DNA of 64,000 nucleotides from Linyphia triangularis (lineage: Eukaryota > Arthropoda > Arachnida > Araneae > Linyphiidae), in assembly GCA_963978545.1 (NCBI GenBank), contig OZ021727.1:45421385-45485384 (forward strand), given 5' to 3'. How positions within the stretch are numbered: the stretch's first letter is position 1; the number at the start of each line of letters is the position of its first letter. This document shows, one piece after another, positions 11,401-24,699 of this stretch. The translations under genes and the position numbers were made by a program. Below the pieces are notes generated by a model that had not been told where the DNA came from, did not search any database, and saw nothing but the letters and a program-made list of their open reading frames with translations.

Positions 11401-13679
11401 TTCTATGCTATTAAAGGAAAATAATTTATTATAAGTTGCATTGAAGTTATATCAGAGTTGTGCGTTCTGCATTATGTAAAAGCAAAATATGTGAATTTTA
11501 AATTTGATTAATATGTAATTAATATATGATTACGTACTAGATGCATGTAAGCTATAAAATTTGGCATTAAATTCGGAATATAGATGAAAATTAGGATGAT
11601 TATAGATGTAATTTTTCATGTATTTTTTTTTTTACCAGAATTGGATTTACTATAATAAACTAAATGCTATCTTCTTAGCATTAGCTCAGTAATATTAATA
11701 AAAACGGTTACAATAAACATTTAGGTTTTTAAAAATAAAATATCATTGCGTTTTTAATAACTAATACATACAGGCCCTGTATTACAACAAAACATTGTAT
11801 TTAAATAATATTGCAGCATTTCTCAATGTACCGTCCCTACTTCAATTAAACTTTTGAGCTAGCTCACGAATGATAAGATGTTTTGAGCTTAGCATAACCA
11901 AGGTATTTAAAAATTTAAGAAATATATTGTTACTCAAACATAATTTTCATTTACTAAGTTTTAAATGTATTTATTAAATGACATTTTCAGTAAACTGTGC
12001 TTAAAGATCAACATTTATTACATTAACAAAAATGTTTTAGTGTGTGTGTATATATATCTAAACTTTATTTTATACAAGCATACAAAAAATTACTACCAAT
12101 GATGACTCATTTGATGTTGATCATTATTTAAAGCAAAAATAAGCACTGTTTCAAAACCAAAATGGTTTAGTGCATATTAAAAAAAAAGAATATTTAAATT
12201 GAATTTCTTTAATATCAGATTTCCCACCTTTATTTTATACAAGCAAGCTAAAAATTACTAACAATTTTTAATTTGGTTAATTTGATGTTTTAGTTTTATT
12301 CAAATCAAAATATATTTAAGACTTTAAAATTACATTGACAAGAAAAGATTTCCAGATCATATAAAAATAAATTCAAATAAGTTTTAAAAACAAATGTATC
12401 ACTTCTATTACAATGCCTACCGTAACCTTGTTTCTTATAAAATAAATTTTTACCGAAAATGAAGAAAACCTTTGGAACCTATTTGGGCCACTCTTTCCTT
12501 TATTAAAGTTCCCTGTCATCCACCGACGCCAACGTCTTCTTAATAACAATCATGGGTTATTTGGAAAAATCTCGATTTGTCATTCATAGGAAGAGAAAAT
12601 TATTCTTTCTTTATTCCATCCTCCCCCTCCTTCCTTCTTTCACAAATAAATGCTTCACCTCAAGCGACAGTTCCAATTATTATTTCATCTCGGTAAAGTA
12701 TCTAAACGTTCTTTCCATTCATTATCAACAGAATGAATATTTCACAAAGATGATTTTTAAGTGGAATTTCTACATATTTGATATCTTCCTATGTTCGTTT
12801 TTTCCTTGGTGGTTTTTCTAGATTCAAAAGGAATTGTTGCTTTGTTTGTTGTCTACTTTCTGGGTAAGAAAGAGAAATAATCATATTTGTCGAAAGATGT
12901 ATAAATTACAATGAAACATTTTGAGTTGTATTATTCAAGATAAAAATATGAATTATTGGTGAACGTAGAAAATATGAAAACATGATCAAAAGTAGAAAGT
13001 AATCACATTTGACGTTGACTATGAATTTTTAATTTATTTATATATGTTTAAATGTAATTGAGAACTCTGCTGTTGAAGCTTTGTATAAAATGAAACCAAT
13101 AGCTGATTTAAAATTACGAAACTGCATTTCTATGAGCAAAACACAACTGTGAGAACGATAAATATATTTAGAAAAACTTTTATGAGGAAAACATTAATTC
13201 AGATAAATATTTAAAGAAGAAGTTTTGGATAAAGAGATTGAGATTTGGAAAAAGGTTGATAAGAAATTAATAAATAATTTTTCAAACATGTAGATAATTC
13301 CTGAACATTTGAAATTAATAAGATGTGGTTTTCACAGTAATGCTCAGGAAAATATCAATTTCTTTCTAATGAAGACAGCATAGTTAGTTTGTCATCAACA
13401 AATGTCGTTGAAGGGATCTATGAACAACTTTCTAAACTTATTTAGGTTGGTAGAAGGTTGGTAATTACTAAGATCCGATGTATAGTGCCATCATCTGTTG
13501 ATAAATATTCAATTTTACTATTTGTAGGAAAATAACTTTTTCTGAGCTTTTTTGTAAAACCCACAAGATTCAACTATTTTGAAATGTCCATAAACTATTG
13601 ATGTTTCATCATTTAAAAGGTAGTTTTAATATTAAGCCTTTACAACAGAAAGCATTATACAACCCTCAACATTTGTATT

Positions 13680-13710
<31 letters not shown>

Positions 13711-13789
13711 TTTTTGCAAAAATGTCTGGGGGAAAAATGATATCATTTAATTTTTTCACTTTGGGTGCAACCTTCGAATAAAGTCACGA
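8461..13789. other. AT-rich gene desert
   Basis: No coding region recognised. Small internal repeats: an 18-bp word containing TTTTGTACCTTTAC twice (about 9643-9659, 9670-9686), and a diverged direct repeat of about 70 bp beginning CTTTATTTTATACAAGCA (about 12062-12135 and 12229-12300). The latter could be a duplicated spacer or two decayed copies of one element. The rest is A/T-run-rich spacer. Confidence 0.4.
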
Positions 13790-14290
13790 TAAAGGAGTTG
13801 TAAATACATCACTACTTGCACTCATAAATATGTCAACAGGCAATCTCTCTCAAATTTGAGCCGAGCGTATTTCTCATCAGTCGCTGCTATTCCGAGTGAA
13901 AAAAATAAAAAATATAATAAACACAGAGACGACGGAGATAAATTTGTACGCTGATAGAATCTCGGTAGATAATGTATCCAAATATTTACTTCTCGAAGTT
14001 GTCATCGTCGGTGTTATTATGAGTGAAATCCTAAGTAGTGGAGTCCATATGTTTACGAAGACTGCGGCGGTCTCAATGTCGGGATTTTCCTCATGATTGA
14101 TTGATTGCTTGGACAGATGACGGAGGAACGATAGCGTTGAATGCTGGATGCTTTCTTAAGAGCATCAAGAAGAGAAGGGGTTGAAATTGGTATCTGATTA
14201 ACTGTTGAGAGTGAGGTCAGCTTGGGCAAGATTGGTCAGAACGGTGACGATCTTTAACCTCATGTCAATCTCAGGGTCAGCATTTCAACC
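13790..14290. other. GC-raised island, possible regulatory element
   Basis: Higher complexity and GC than the flanking desert. The one open frame (13896-14096) has no recognisable domain. Could be conserved non-coding DNA; unproven. Confidence 0.25.
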
Positions 14291-14999
14291 CCGATGATTG
14301 AGTTTTAATGCGTGTATTGCATTTGGCATATTTCATAGAAGGAAAAAAAAGAGGAATAATGCAAATAGCTGTTATCTCATGTACATGTGTGAGACGCAGT
14401 GATTCGGTTGAGTGGGTGGAGAAATGCGAATTTTTGAGAAATTGGATGAGAAAATAACTATAGGAGGAGTAAAGGATGTTGAACTCAACCATCAAGTTAT
14501 TTTCTTTTATAAAGAAATGAAGATAAGACACATTTTTAAAGTTGTATTTGAAGAAGATGTGTGGATTTAATTATATATTTAAATCTGCTCCTGATGCATT
14601 CAACTTAAATGTTTTTGTACCTTGCCATGCTAATACAAAATTGATGATTTTTTTCAGTATACATCAATCGTATTTATAAATCCAATGCAAATCACCTTAA
14701 AAATTGCATTCTCAATCGATTTTCTTTATTGTTAACTTCCAAAATTAATGTTATGAATATAAATAAAAACAGCAATATTAATTTCAAAGTATGATAAAAA
14801 ACCAAAGGTCATCCATCTTAGACTCACTTTCCGTTTTAACAAACTTCACATAGGATTCAAAAGACCTCTAAATTAAATTTACATCAATAGGTTATTGGAA
14901 TCTAATATTTGAAATGGCAAAATCCATCGTAGATTTCAAAACGTATCGTAAAAGGTTTTATACAGTTTTAGAAAAATGCATAGTTTTGGGGACATTTTC

Positions 15000-15610
15000 A
15001 AAGCTGTAAAATTCACCCCATTAGTGATAGAACCAAAAGACGGCGTTCGTCTTAGTTTAATGCCCTAGAAGATAATCGTAGAAACAGTCGTCTGGCCAGT
15101 TACTTATCAGACCACCCAAAATACACTTGACAGGTCAGTTTGTTTCAACATTTCGTCGAATCTGTCACATCACTGCTTTTATGCAAAACACTTTCCGCTC
15201 AACTCTGTAGAATGATCGACGCTTGTGCAAGGGACTTATATCACATGCTTTTTACCTGTTTCTACTCTCTTTCCATAGTATCATTCAAGGCCAATTTCTT
15301 CTGTTCAAGTGTCAGAACTTAATCTCGTGGATCTATATAGGCGCTGACTACGACACACATCATGGGCAAGCGATCGTATTTCATTCCTTACCTTTTAAAA
15401 CAGGATAATTAATGGTCAGCAGAAAATTGATTGCTTATCTGGGGTGAATAAAAGATTGGAGTTTGGCGGTCTGTGGGAGGTTTTTCGGCGTGTCTGGAAT
15501 ACGAATGGGCCTCGGAAAGGCCTAAGTGTCAAATAGCACGCTACGTTAGAGTGTGCCATGCTTGGCGAAGTATCTCATGGAATCAAATTTTCGATGTCCA
15601 CTAAAGAGAC
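15000..15610. other. GC-raised island, possible regulatory element
   Basis: Unique-looking sequence of higher GC, with two overlapping short open frames (15140-15408) without domain similarity. Flanks on both sides return to AT-rich spacer with nothing recognised (14290-15000, 15610-16250). Confidence 0.25.
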
Positions 15611-16249
15611 CCAATAATTGGTCTTTCTTACAATACTTCATAATCTTATAAAAAAATCATAAGTTTAATTTAAAGCAAAGATTCAAGCTCAACAATTTAA
15701 CCAGGAATTTTATAACATATATTTAATTTTTTTCTTTAAGAACATAAAAATGTTCATATTATAAAACTAGTAATTATTTTTAAGTGCACATTAAAATAAT
15801 ATTAAAATATTTTCAAAGTTTTTCTTTTTTAAATTATCTTATTGCTTGTGTCTTATTATGTACCAATTTGTAAGAATGAAATATATTGCAGCTGCAATGC
15901 TACTATACTAACCAAAGTTTATGTGCTAGTTGCAAAACAAATTTGCCCTACTTGTTGTTTTTCGTGATTACATATTTCGACTTGTGTTAATTTTCGTACG
16001 AATGTGTAGTTTTACGAAATCAATTGTACCTTGAAATAGATCCTTAGTTTAGGAATGATTTTATTCAAGTTTTATAGATTTGAGCAAATATGAAGAGTTA
16101 TAATTGATTGAAAAGACATTTTTAAAAGCCAAATCTGGGTTTCTCCTTTTATTTACTAGTATAAAAAATGTGATAGTAAATCCTTTTCATAACTATTAAA
16201 GTTTTATTGTTATTTTTTTTAGAAAAAGAAGACGGCAAAATATTATGAA

Positions 16250-17110
16250 CAGTTAAACAACGTAACTGCGCCAATTTGGACAATTTTGGCGATCTACTGC
16301 AATTGAATCTCGATTGGCGATCGAATCTCCTTTATTTTTTTCCGCCCTCCACATCCAGCCAAGCTACGGCAAACCCCGAATGCTAATAAGAAAGAAAAAG
16401 AAAATAGCTGGCAGATTAATGGGGCTCGTGACAAAAGACTGAGCTTGTCGAATCTCAAATGAGCTGTCATTGTTTCCAAACCAAGCATCATTTATAAAAC
16501 CTGCCGCTCAAATAGAGAGATTTCGCCACTCGTTTATTTCCTGCACAAAATGTCCGCCAGATAATTAGAAGGATGGACTGACAGACGAAATGGAAAGAAG
16601 TGAACGTGAGCAGAATGAAGGGGGGGGGGGGGGGAGGGTTGAACATCTATAAAAAAAATAAAAAGAAGAGGAGATTGAAATGAAGGGGGTGGAGGGGGGA
16701 AACAACATGGCGACTGGAACGTGTAATTATTTTTGCGTGTTGTTCTGTTAAAGTTCGAAGGCGACGATTTGGCGTTCTTTTTTTCATTCATTTTAAAAGG
16801 GGACGTATCAGGGCTTTTGTTTTAAATGGTTTCAATTAGGCAGTAACCGCACGGTGGCAAAAACACAACGAGTTGGCTTCTTAAGTAATTTTTTAAAAGG
16901 ACTTCCTGGACTGATAAGATTGGAACGTGTGATAAGATATCGAACTTGTTTTGTTGATGGGATGTGTCTGGAATGGAGTGGTGCAATTTGAATATATGCA
17001 TTCGAGTAGGCGTTGTCGTATTCTTCAGATAATGAGATTTGCTGGATGAGTTATTGCAGGCTGTGACGTTTTAAATGTGCTTTAATGGTTTCGGTTTTGG
17101 CCAGAATGGC
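16250..17110. other. GC-raised island with homeodomain-like words and a poly-G run
   Basis: Contains CAGATTAATGGGGC (about 16412-16425), ATTTATAAAAC and other homeodomain-type words, then a G-run at about 16621-16634 and purine-rich sequence. No coding potential recognised. A plausible cis-regulatory segment. Confidence 0.3.
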
Positions 17111-17614
17111 TGTTATCGAAAGTGAATGCCAGTTCTTTTCAAATATAAACAGCGGATCAAAATTTAATGAAACTTGAACATCTTGACTTCCACTTGCAAA
17201 CTTTATTGAATCATTTATCACCTTAATGTCATTTGCAAATTATTTTTAGTAGGTAGGAATCGGAATTAAACGCCAACCATTATGTTTTAAGAGAAAAGAA
17301 AATGACTCAAGTTCCATCAAATTTTTTACAGATGCATCTTATAGATTTGGAGAATTTAGATAACTATCCTTGACTTTATTTAAAAGATAAATATCGTCTA
17401 ATTGTAAACTTTTCCTATTACCCTATAAACAGGAAACAAAATTTCCGAAAATTGCCACTCCCTATACCATATCTTGTAATTTTTTTTGGAGGTATAGCTT
17501 TATAGAAATTGCAAGCATGAAAGTTGACAATATGAATGATTATAGTCATCTGCATCGTAGCATCACCAAAATTTTATAAATAAAATTCTAATTTGCGTAC
17601 TAAAGCTGGAAAGG

Positions 17615-17676
17615 CCCGTATAACACACACATCCTCCTAGGGACCTCCCTGGAAAGATGTGTGTGCTATATGAGGG
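17615..17676 (+). ncRNA. Pre-miRNA-sized hairpin candidate
   Basis: A 62-nt inverted repeat: CCCGTATAACACACACATC on the left pairs with GATGTGTGTGCTATATGAGGG on the right. The interior CCTAGGG / TCCCTGG can continue the stem to a small loop. Length and stem fit a microRNA precursor, but the CA-rich stem could also be a small fold-back element. Expression evidence is absent. Confidence 0.3.
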
Positions 17677-17779
17677 TAAATTTCTAAAATTTAGTTTCTG
17701 ACTATGCAATACGTTTGATCATATATCATTCTGAGTAAAATAAAAAAGACGACATTACCTGAGTAATCTATAAATAACG

Positions 17780-18070
17780 AAACACAATCTGATCTTTTGA
17801 TCGTGTAACGTGATTCCTGTTCACGTCGAATCATTCATCCGTCATTCACGTGTCGTAAAAACTGCTTACAAATTCCGGCCGAAAATCGCGAATATCAGAA
17901 TCGAGTCTTTCAGAGAAGATCAGACTTCCGTCAAGCTTGCAGGATGGTCGAAGTAAACAAAGTCAAGCTGCGAGGGCAACCCAGATGGTCTTTTTTTAGA
18001 GTTCATAAAAGCGGGATAGGATGTGACCAAGAATAAAGTGGTTTTAGTCGAGTGTTTACTGGACAAAGAG
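17780..18070. other. GC-raised island with CACGTG and forkhead-like site
   Basis: Contains an E-box CACGTG (17847-17852) and GTAAACA (17953-17959), a forkhead-type core, in sequence of clearly higher GC. No coding frame of note. Candidate regulatory DNA only. Confidence 0.25.
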
Positions 18071-18879
18071 GTGAAAGATAGATTCTTAACGTCGCATATA
18101 GGCTGTCATAAAAAGTAGGTTTTACTTTGGGATCCTTTTTTGAGATTCTTCTTGCACTCAAAAGGATAAGAGATTTCAAGAAAAAGTAATAAAAATTATA
18201 CTAATAGTTTATTCTACTGAATATTAATTTAAATTTTATAGTTTTGTAAGTACAGAAATATGTTTAATATTGATAGTAAAATTAAATATTACAAAATTTG
18301 TTTAACTTTCATAGCTTTAACATACTTTTGAATATTATGTCACATACCTGCAAAGGTAGCCTTCTTCAAACATAATTCTTTTTCTGTTGCGTTCTGGTAT
18401 TGCACCTAGTTCAATTGGCCTTAATATTTTACTTGAACTAATTGACCTCATATATTACTGTAGCCAGCCAACTAATTTGTATATAAACGTATCTTGTATC
18501 CATTATTTCTCAGTATTTTTTTCAAAAGAAGCTAACTTACATTCATGTGCTAACATCTCTACAATTAAAGTAGTAATAAATCTTGTATGTTTGCAGTTGA
18601 AAATGCTAAGAATACCCGCGAAGTTTTTAAATCCTTTTCTCAATATAAAACAAAAAGTTTTAATATAAAAAAGTTTCGTCCTGTTATTATTAATATTTCA
18701 TCTATTTATCTACATGCTACCTCTTTCCAATTTTACTCCTCTTTTCTAAAAGAAGAGTTGACACTTACAATATCTTCCTCCTCCGCTGCTGATAAATTTA
18801 CAGAAGCTTTATCTAAATCGAAAATTTATCTCCACCTTGGGTTACAGTAACTTTATCTACCTCGTAAATTTCTCAAAGC
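18071..18879. other. AT-rich spacer
   Basis: Two overlapping open frames of about 90 codons (18387-18850) have AT-driven composition and no domain similarity. Nothing else recognised. Confidence 0.35.
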
Positions 18880-19480
18880 AATTTCAAAGGAAATTAACTC
18901 AGAAACTAAAACACCATCGATGACACTAAAAACACATATCCAAAAATCCTGCCACTGATAGATGTTTATTGATACGATAAACATCCGGCCTATCTCCATC
19001 CCATGTAACTCAACCCATAGGCTCCAATATAAAAGTCCAGCCATCCACTATGAATGATCCATGGCTGCAGACATCCACCAGTTCATCTCGGTCACGGGCC
19101 CCAATAAAATTGTCCCGCTTGTCCATTAAAGTGGAGTGGGAGGGTGATAAATAGTGACGTGTGTCCACCGGACGCCACTTCTTCGTTGGGCGGCCTCTTT
19201 GTGGGCCCGGCTGATTTATCGCCCTTTTAACTGTCGCCCATGCATCAAGTGGGGGTGTACATCAGGAGGATTAAAATAAGGGGGCTTCCTGATATATGGC
19301 CAGGAAAGGGTTTTAGGTTTCTGATCGGAAACTGAATGGGATTGTCAACAGGATGTGGTGATGAGATATGTTTTGGTTTTGTGGCTGTGCTGATGGAGCC
19401 CTGGCGACAGTATCGGATTTGCAGGGACTGGTAATGTCTCTGACTAAGACTTTTGTTCACAAATACGTATATTCTGGTTA
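18880..19480. other. GC-raised island, possible regulatory element
   Basis: One of the most GC-rich segments of the desert, especially about 19080-19260, with words such as GATAAATAGTGACGTG and TTTATCGCCCTTTTAA. No open frame with recognisable content. Candidate conserved non-coding element. Confidence 0.3.
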
Positions 19481-19484
19481 TTTA

Positions 19485-20254
19485 ATTGTTAGGAATAACT
19501 GAACGACAGTATTTTTGTCTAAATTTAGTGTGAGATGTCAAAAGGATTTCCAAATACAAAATTATATAGGTGAAATTGTTGACTGCCCAAATGTTAATGA
19601 ACAGGTATTTATAATTAATAGAAATTTTCTCCCTTCATGTTTGATGTGAGTGAAATGAACGGGATTGGCTAAAATAAAAGTTTTCGTGCATACATTTGTT
19701 TGACAAATCTCACCATTTCAGACTATTAATATACTACAAAAAATAAATATTTTCCACTTTAAGTGCTATTTAATTAATATAGTTGTTTTCACAATCGATT
19801 AGACGCATTATCATTATTATTGCGTTTTTTTTTTTTTTTTTTTCTTTCTATTACTATTATTATTTTTGAAAAATTGTTAGGAATAACTAACTGAACGACA
19901 GTATTTTTGTCTAAATTTAGTGTGAGATGTCAAAAGGATTTCGAAATGCAAAATTATACAGGTGAAATTGTTGACTGCGCAAATGTTTATGAACAGATAT
20001 TTATAATTAATAGAAATTCTCTCCATTCATATTTGATGTGAGTGGAATGAACGGGATTGGCTAAAATAAAAGTTATTTTTCGTACATACATCTATTTGAC
20101 AAATCTCACCATTTCAAACTACTAATATACTACAAAAAAAAAAAAAAAAAAGTTTTCCACTTTAAGTGCTATTTAATCAATATAGTTGTTTTCACAATTG
20201 ATTAGGCGCATTATCATTATTATTGCGGGTTTTTTTTATTATTATTTTTGAAAA
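19485..20254. repeat. Tandem duplication, two units of about 385 bp
   Basis: Unit 1 (19485-19872) and unit 2 (19873-about 20254) both begin ATTGTTAGGAATAACT and run through TTTAGTGTGAGATGTCAAAAGG, ACGGGATTGGCTAAAATAAAAG and ATCATTATTATTGCG to TATTTTTGAAAAA. They differ by scattered substitutions and by homopolymer length. The units are directly adjacent, as from unequal exchange or replication slippage. Confidence 0.92.
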
Positions 20255-21190
20255 ATTGCGCAAAACACTTATGATCTGTTTAAAATTAACTTGATATCAT
20301 TGCAACTTTCAACGAGTTCAACGACAAATTCAAAACTTACACAAGAATTACGATTAAAATTGGTTTTCAAGATTTAGTGTGATAGAGCTTTTTATTTTCA
20401 GAATTAAAAACAATAGTTAAAAGTATTTCACTTCTAGCCCACCATCGAAATAAATTAATTTCCTATTTTCTTCCTTCAAAACTAGCCAACTAAACAACTA
20501 GACTTATAACTTCCAATGGCTGATCAGAGCTCCAATACTTCTCGATGTCCTCCGATTGGAGGTCCAATGTTTACAAAAAGGTGGAAGTAATTATCATTCA
20601 GTGAGAAGTCTCTTTAGTGGATAAACCCTCCCATTCTGTTCGCCCCTTGTTGACCCTATCGCTTTCAGTGTCCAATAAGGGCTTCATTGAAAGAGAATGA
20701 AGTGTCAAGCAAATAACAAATACTGCCCTGCTATCCACTTGTGAAAAGTATTTTGATGAATACCAGGGTTACAGGACGATTGATCCACAAACGAGTCTGT
20801 CAGGTCAAAAGAAAAGCCCTCCTCCATTTGGCTTCATTTGGAGAAATAAGATGGAGAAGTTTGTTTATTGGCCAGCAAAGGGTATATTTGGATTATGTAT
20901 TTTTTTTTTTAACCATGTGGTAAATTATATTATGTATCTTGATAACTCACACCAAAGCAATATTTATTTTTAATTTTTTTTATAATGAAAAATAGTGTTA
21001 CTAACTTAATTTTGCTTGATAGGTGGCAGCACGTGTAGTTAACCAAACACTTCGTGTTTTCAAAAAGTGGTCTGTATAAAAACACATTTCTTTAGTACGC
21101 AATTTTGAATTTTGTAGGAAGTGTTATTTTAATTTTATTACGATGATAATCGTATCTTGTTGCCGGGCAAAAATAGAGAATTCTGCTTCA
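20255..21190. other. Spacer with a modest GC rise at about 20500-20920
   Basis: No gene recognised. A 60-codon open frame at 20741-20923 has no domain similarity. Confidence 0.35.
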
Positions 21191-21191
21191 C

Positions 21192-21394
21192 CCAGGGGCG
21201 CAACCAGAAATTTTTTCGGAGGGGATATGAAATTTTATGCCACATGTATTTAGTAATCAAGATAGCAGATATTTTTTCTACGTACGTTTCAAAATTTAAA
21301 AACATTTATTTAAACTATTAAATCCTTTAATTTTGGCGCTCTAATATCGAAAAGAAAATATCCCCATATCCCTCCCCCTGGCTTCACTCCGCGG
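21192..21394. mobile_element. MITE-like element, copy 1
   Basis: About 200 bp. The left end CAGGGGCGCAACCAGAAA and the right end (reverse complement about CGCGGAGTGAAGCCAGGGG) are an imperfect inverted pair, followed inward by GGAGGGGATATG and GGAGGGATATGG. A diverged second copy lies at 34368-34603. Ends of the form CAGGGGCG.A.CCAG are common in hAT-type MITEs; no clear target duplication is seen. Confidence 0.6.
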
Positions 21395-21410
21395 CAAAGC
21401 GAAATGTATT

Positions 21411-22392
21411 ATTCTTGTAGAAAATCAATCTTCTGAAGAGACTGAAACGAAAGGCTTTGTATATTATTGTATCTCTATGCTAAAAACAGCTTTTGTTTAT
21501 TAACAACTAGTAATATGCAGTAATTTTACTTTTTATTGGAAATAAATTTCAACTAAAACTCGTTAGTATAAATCTCAAACTGAGAAACATACAATATCAG
21601 TAAAGAAATATTTATCTAACGCGTATGGATCTATGTCTAGGTCATATCTTAATATTATAAAATTTTCCAATAAGTAAAAATAAGTATTCCAAGTTTTAAT
21701 AAAATATATATGTCAGTGAAAGAGCGATACACAGCCAATTAATAGAATCCCTTGATAAAAAGAGACCTGCCTGTTTACACTTTTTTTTTCTCTTAGTTCC
21801 GAAATCCGAGAGTGTGGGGGTGATGAGGCAGTTCTCAAATATTTGTGCACCCCAGGAGTTTCATTCACTTGTGATGTTTGGGCTGCTCTCCTTTTCCAGA
21901 GGTCAGAGGGGTTGATCATTCCACTTTAAGGCTACAAAACTAAAAGAAAATGTGTGAAACGATTGTACAATTCGCTTATTTTCTGTCTGCGTATGACAAG
22001 ACTCAATTCAGTTTTCAAAAATTCTGTTCATTTTTAAGTTTATAATACGTGAAAATATTTCTTTTCGTTTTACATTTTCAAAAAGTTCCAAACAAACTAC
22101 TGCAATTAAGTTGTACAAATTACTAACGCTGAATCGATAAGACAGATATAATCAATCACACACTAAAGACATTCGATACACAATTCCTAACGAGAGAACT
22201 GTTCCACAATAATATATCAAAATATTACATTGGTTGATTGGGATTTATTTTTCCGTATTAAACGTTCTAGTTAATTTTAAATACAAATCAATTTGAAACT
22301 TATGTATATTATATTCCAAAATTAAATTTGAATTTCAACTTTTCAGTAGGAGACATCAATACATAAGCTTATGCATGAATGATTTTCATTAA
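21411..22392. other. AT-rich spacer
   Basis: No feature recognised beyond fortuitous short frames. Confidence 0.35.
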
Positions 22393-22731
22393 TTTAAGAA
22401 ATTAAGGTAAAATTACATTAACCTCCTGATTTGATACCAGGACTTTGGCATCCAATTGATTCTCACTACTATTATTGATATTTTTCCGAATTTTATCTTA
22501 ATTATTATAAGCACTAACTTATTAATTAATTAACTTCACTAAAAAAACTGTAGCAACAATGAATGAGTTAAAATAAATCCTAGAAAATTACATTTAAGAA
22601 ATTAAGGTAAAATTACATTAACTTCCTGATTTGATACCAGGGCTTTGGTATCCAATTGATTCTCACTACTATTATTGATATTTTTCCGAATTTTATCTTA
22701 ATTATTATGAGCACTAACTTACTAATTAATA
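22393..22731. repeat. Direct duplication, period 200 bp
   Basis: A block of about 140 bp starting TTTAAGAAATTAAGGTAAAA occurs at 22393-22533 and 22593-22731 with only a few substitutions. About 60 bp of unrelated sequence separates the copies. A recent local duplication. Confidence 0.9.
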
Positions 22732-22799
22732 ATATAAGATATATAATATAATTTATAAGATTTTACACTATTTGATGCAGTTTCAACCACTGACTACAG

Positions 22800-23170
22800 T
22801 TTACTTATTCCTAAAACCATCAACCGTCTCCCAAAAAAGGCAACTAAGTCTGTGGTTCACTTCTTATCTCCAAATTCCTTTTTTAACAACTCCGGTCCCT
22901 GGGAATTTTTTTCCAAGAAAGCGGTCCCTTTAAACGTTGAGGTTCAAAGTTCAAATGACATAAGGGGCGGGATATAGAGGAAACATTAAATCAAACTGTT
23001 GGTAAATAAGGAAAAAAAGGCCCCAGAGGATTCTCCCATTAATTTTATGAGTTTCTTCGTTAGTGAGTGGGCGGAACACTATATATTCATCCCATTATCG
23101 TTTTCACCTCTCACATTTAACGAAAACAGGAATTTCAAATCCTTTAAAAGCGGCGTCCTCAATTAGGGTA
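22800..23170. other. GC-raised island, possible regulatory element
   Basis: Higher-complexity sequence (for example GGTCCCTTTAAACGTTGAGG and CAAAGTTCAAATGACATAAG) between AT-rich flanks. No coding frame recognised. The following stretch to about 24000 is AT-rich spacer. Confidence 0.25.
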
Positions 23171-23999
23171 TAGTCTTTAACGTAGTACTTTTGTATCTTT
23201 CCCCTTTAAACCTACCATGTATTTAATTCTAACAAGCATCTTACTTTGTAGTCTTGTGTGTCAGGTTTGCTTTTAATCTTTTTGCGCAATTTCTTTCAAA
23301 AATATGCTGGTAATATAGTCTAATCTTAAAGGTTAGTCAACACCAAGATTTCGTATTTCTCTGAAGTCATCTTCAGTTTTGCATAATGCTTTTTTAAAAT
23401 AACCGATTAAAATGGTATAGTTCGTAGAAAAAATATGAAAACTCCGGGCAAAGTTTCGAAATGGAAGAGAACTCCTGGACTTTTTAAGTTTATAAGAAAT
23501 ATTATCCAAATTTTTAGAAATTTAAAACATACATTTTGTATTTATTCTTCTACTAGGATAACTAAAATTTACAACTTGCGAAATATTGATAGTTGGTTGG
23601 TATAGTTTTCTGGCGCAAGAGCTCTGTAAGGCCATGCTGCGCGAAATATTGATGAATCAAAGGAATATATTGTAATGAACATATTCCCAATTAAGTTAAA
23701 TTTCTAATAATTCAGGTGAACCTACCACTTGTAGGTATGAAAAATTTCTTAACTGAATGATTTAAGTGGTTACCACTTGAGACTTGCTAGTACTATGTAA
23801 GCTATTTTGTGACACAGTAAATGGTACTTTTTTTTTTTTAAATATAAATATGAATTTTTTTAAAGTCAAAGAATTAAATGAATGTTATGTTAGTGCCAAT
23901 CACATATAATTTTTCGACGTTTTAAGATCCTAAAAGAACTGCTAGTAAAAATTCTTCTTTTCATCTCATGGCAAAGGTGGTGGTGTCTAATCTAAGAAT

Positions 24000-24430
24000 G
24001 TTTGCTTTTTATGTATCATCATCCATCAGCTTCAACACTTTCTTTCCTTTTAAGAATCACCCACACAAGTCCAAAGACTACGAAGACCTTTTCCTTTAAT
24101 GAAGACACAGGCAGCATCTTCCAGTGTGAATCGGGCAATAGGAGGACAAGGTAAAGTGATGGAAAACCCGGGTGAACCGAGGTCTGGCAAGAGATTAGTC
24201 AGACGTCTAACCAGAGGATCGATCGGGTAATTAGAGAGGCATGTAAAGAGGGGGAGGGCATTAAGCAGCGTTAAGCGTTTTAATTATGCCCAATTTGGGG
24301 CTTCCTGGAGGATTTGCTCGATGTCGATGTTTTCGACCCTCGGCGGTGTAATAATGACACTGCAAAGTTGGAGTGTGATTCGATTCAATGCTAGTGATGG
24401 GAAATAGAGATTATCTTGAGGACGGTTGTG
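24000..24430. other. GC-raised island with homeodomain cores
   Basis: Includes two TAATTA cores (24228-24233 and 24281-24286) within 60 bp in otherwise GC-richer, unique-looking sequence. Candidate enhancer; no coding signal. Confidence 0.3.
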
Positions 24431-24699
24431 ATGTGTTAGATGTATGTGTGTAAAATATTTATACTTATGTGTTAGAAAATTAAGTAAGTGCATTTCAATG
24501 AAAGATAAACTTGATTTTTTTTTTAATTTCAATAAATTTTTGTGGATGTCTATTTTGATTAGTTTAATGTCTATGCGGAACTTTAACGTTTTTTGGTTTT
24601 ATTTTTAAATAAAAGAAGAGAAAAAATCATGAAAAACAATATCATTCTTTCAAACATTTGAACTCGGATAGATAGTTAAAAAAATATTTAGTTTTTTAC

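Noticed and set aside
18387..18850. Overlapping open frames of about 90 codons
   Set aside because: AT-driven composition, no domain, and no splice or promoter context that distinguishes them from background.
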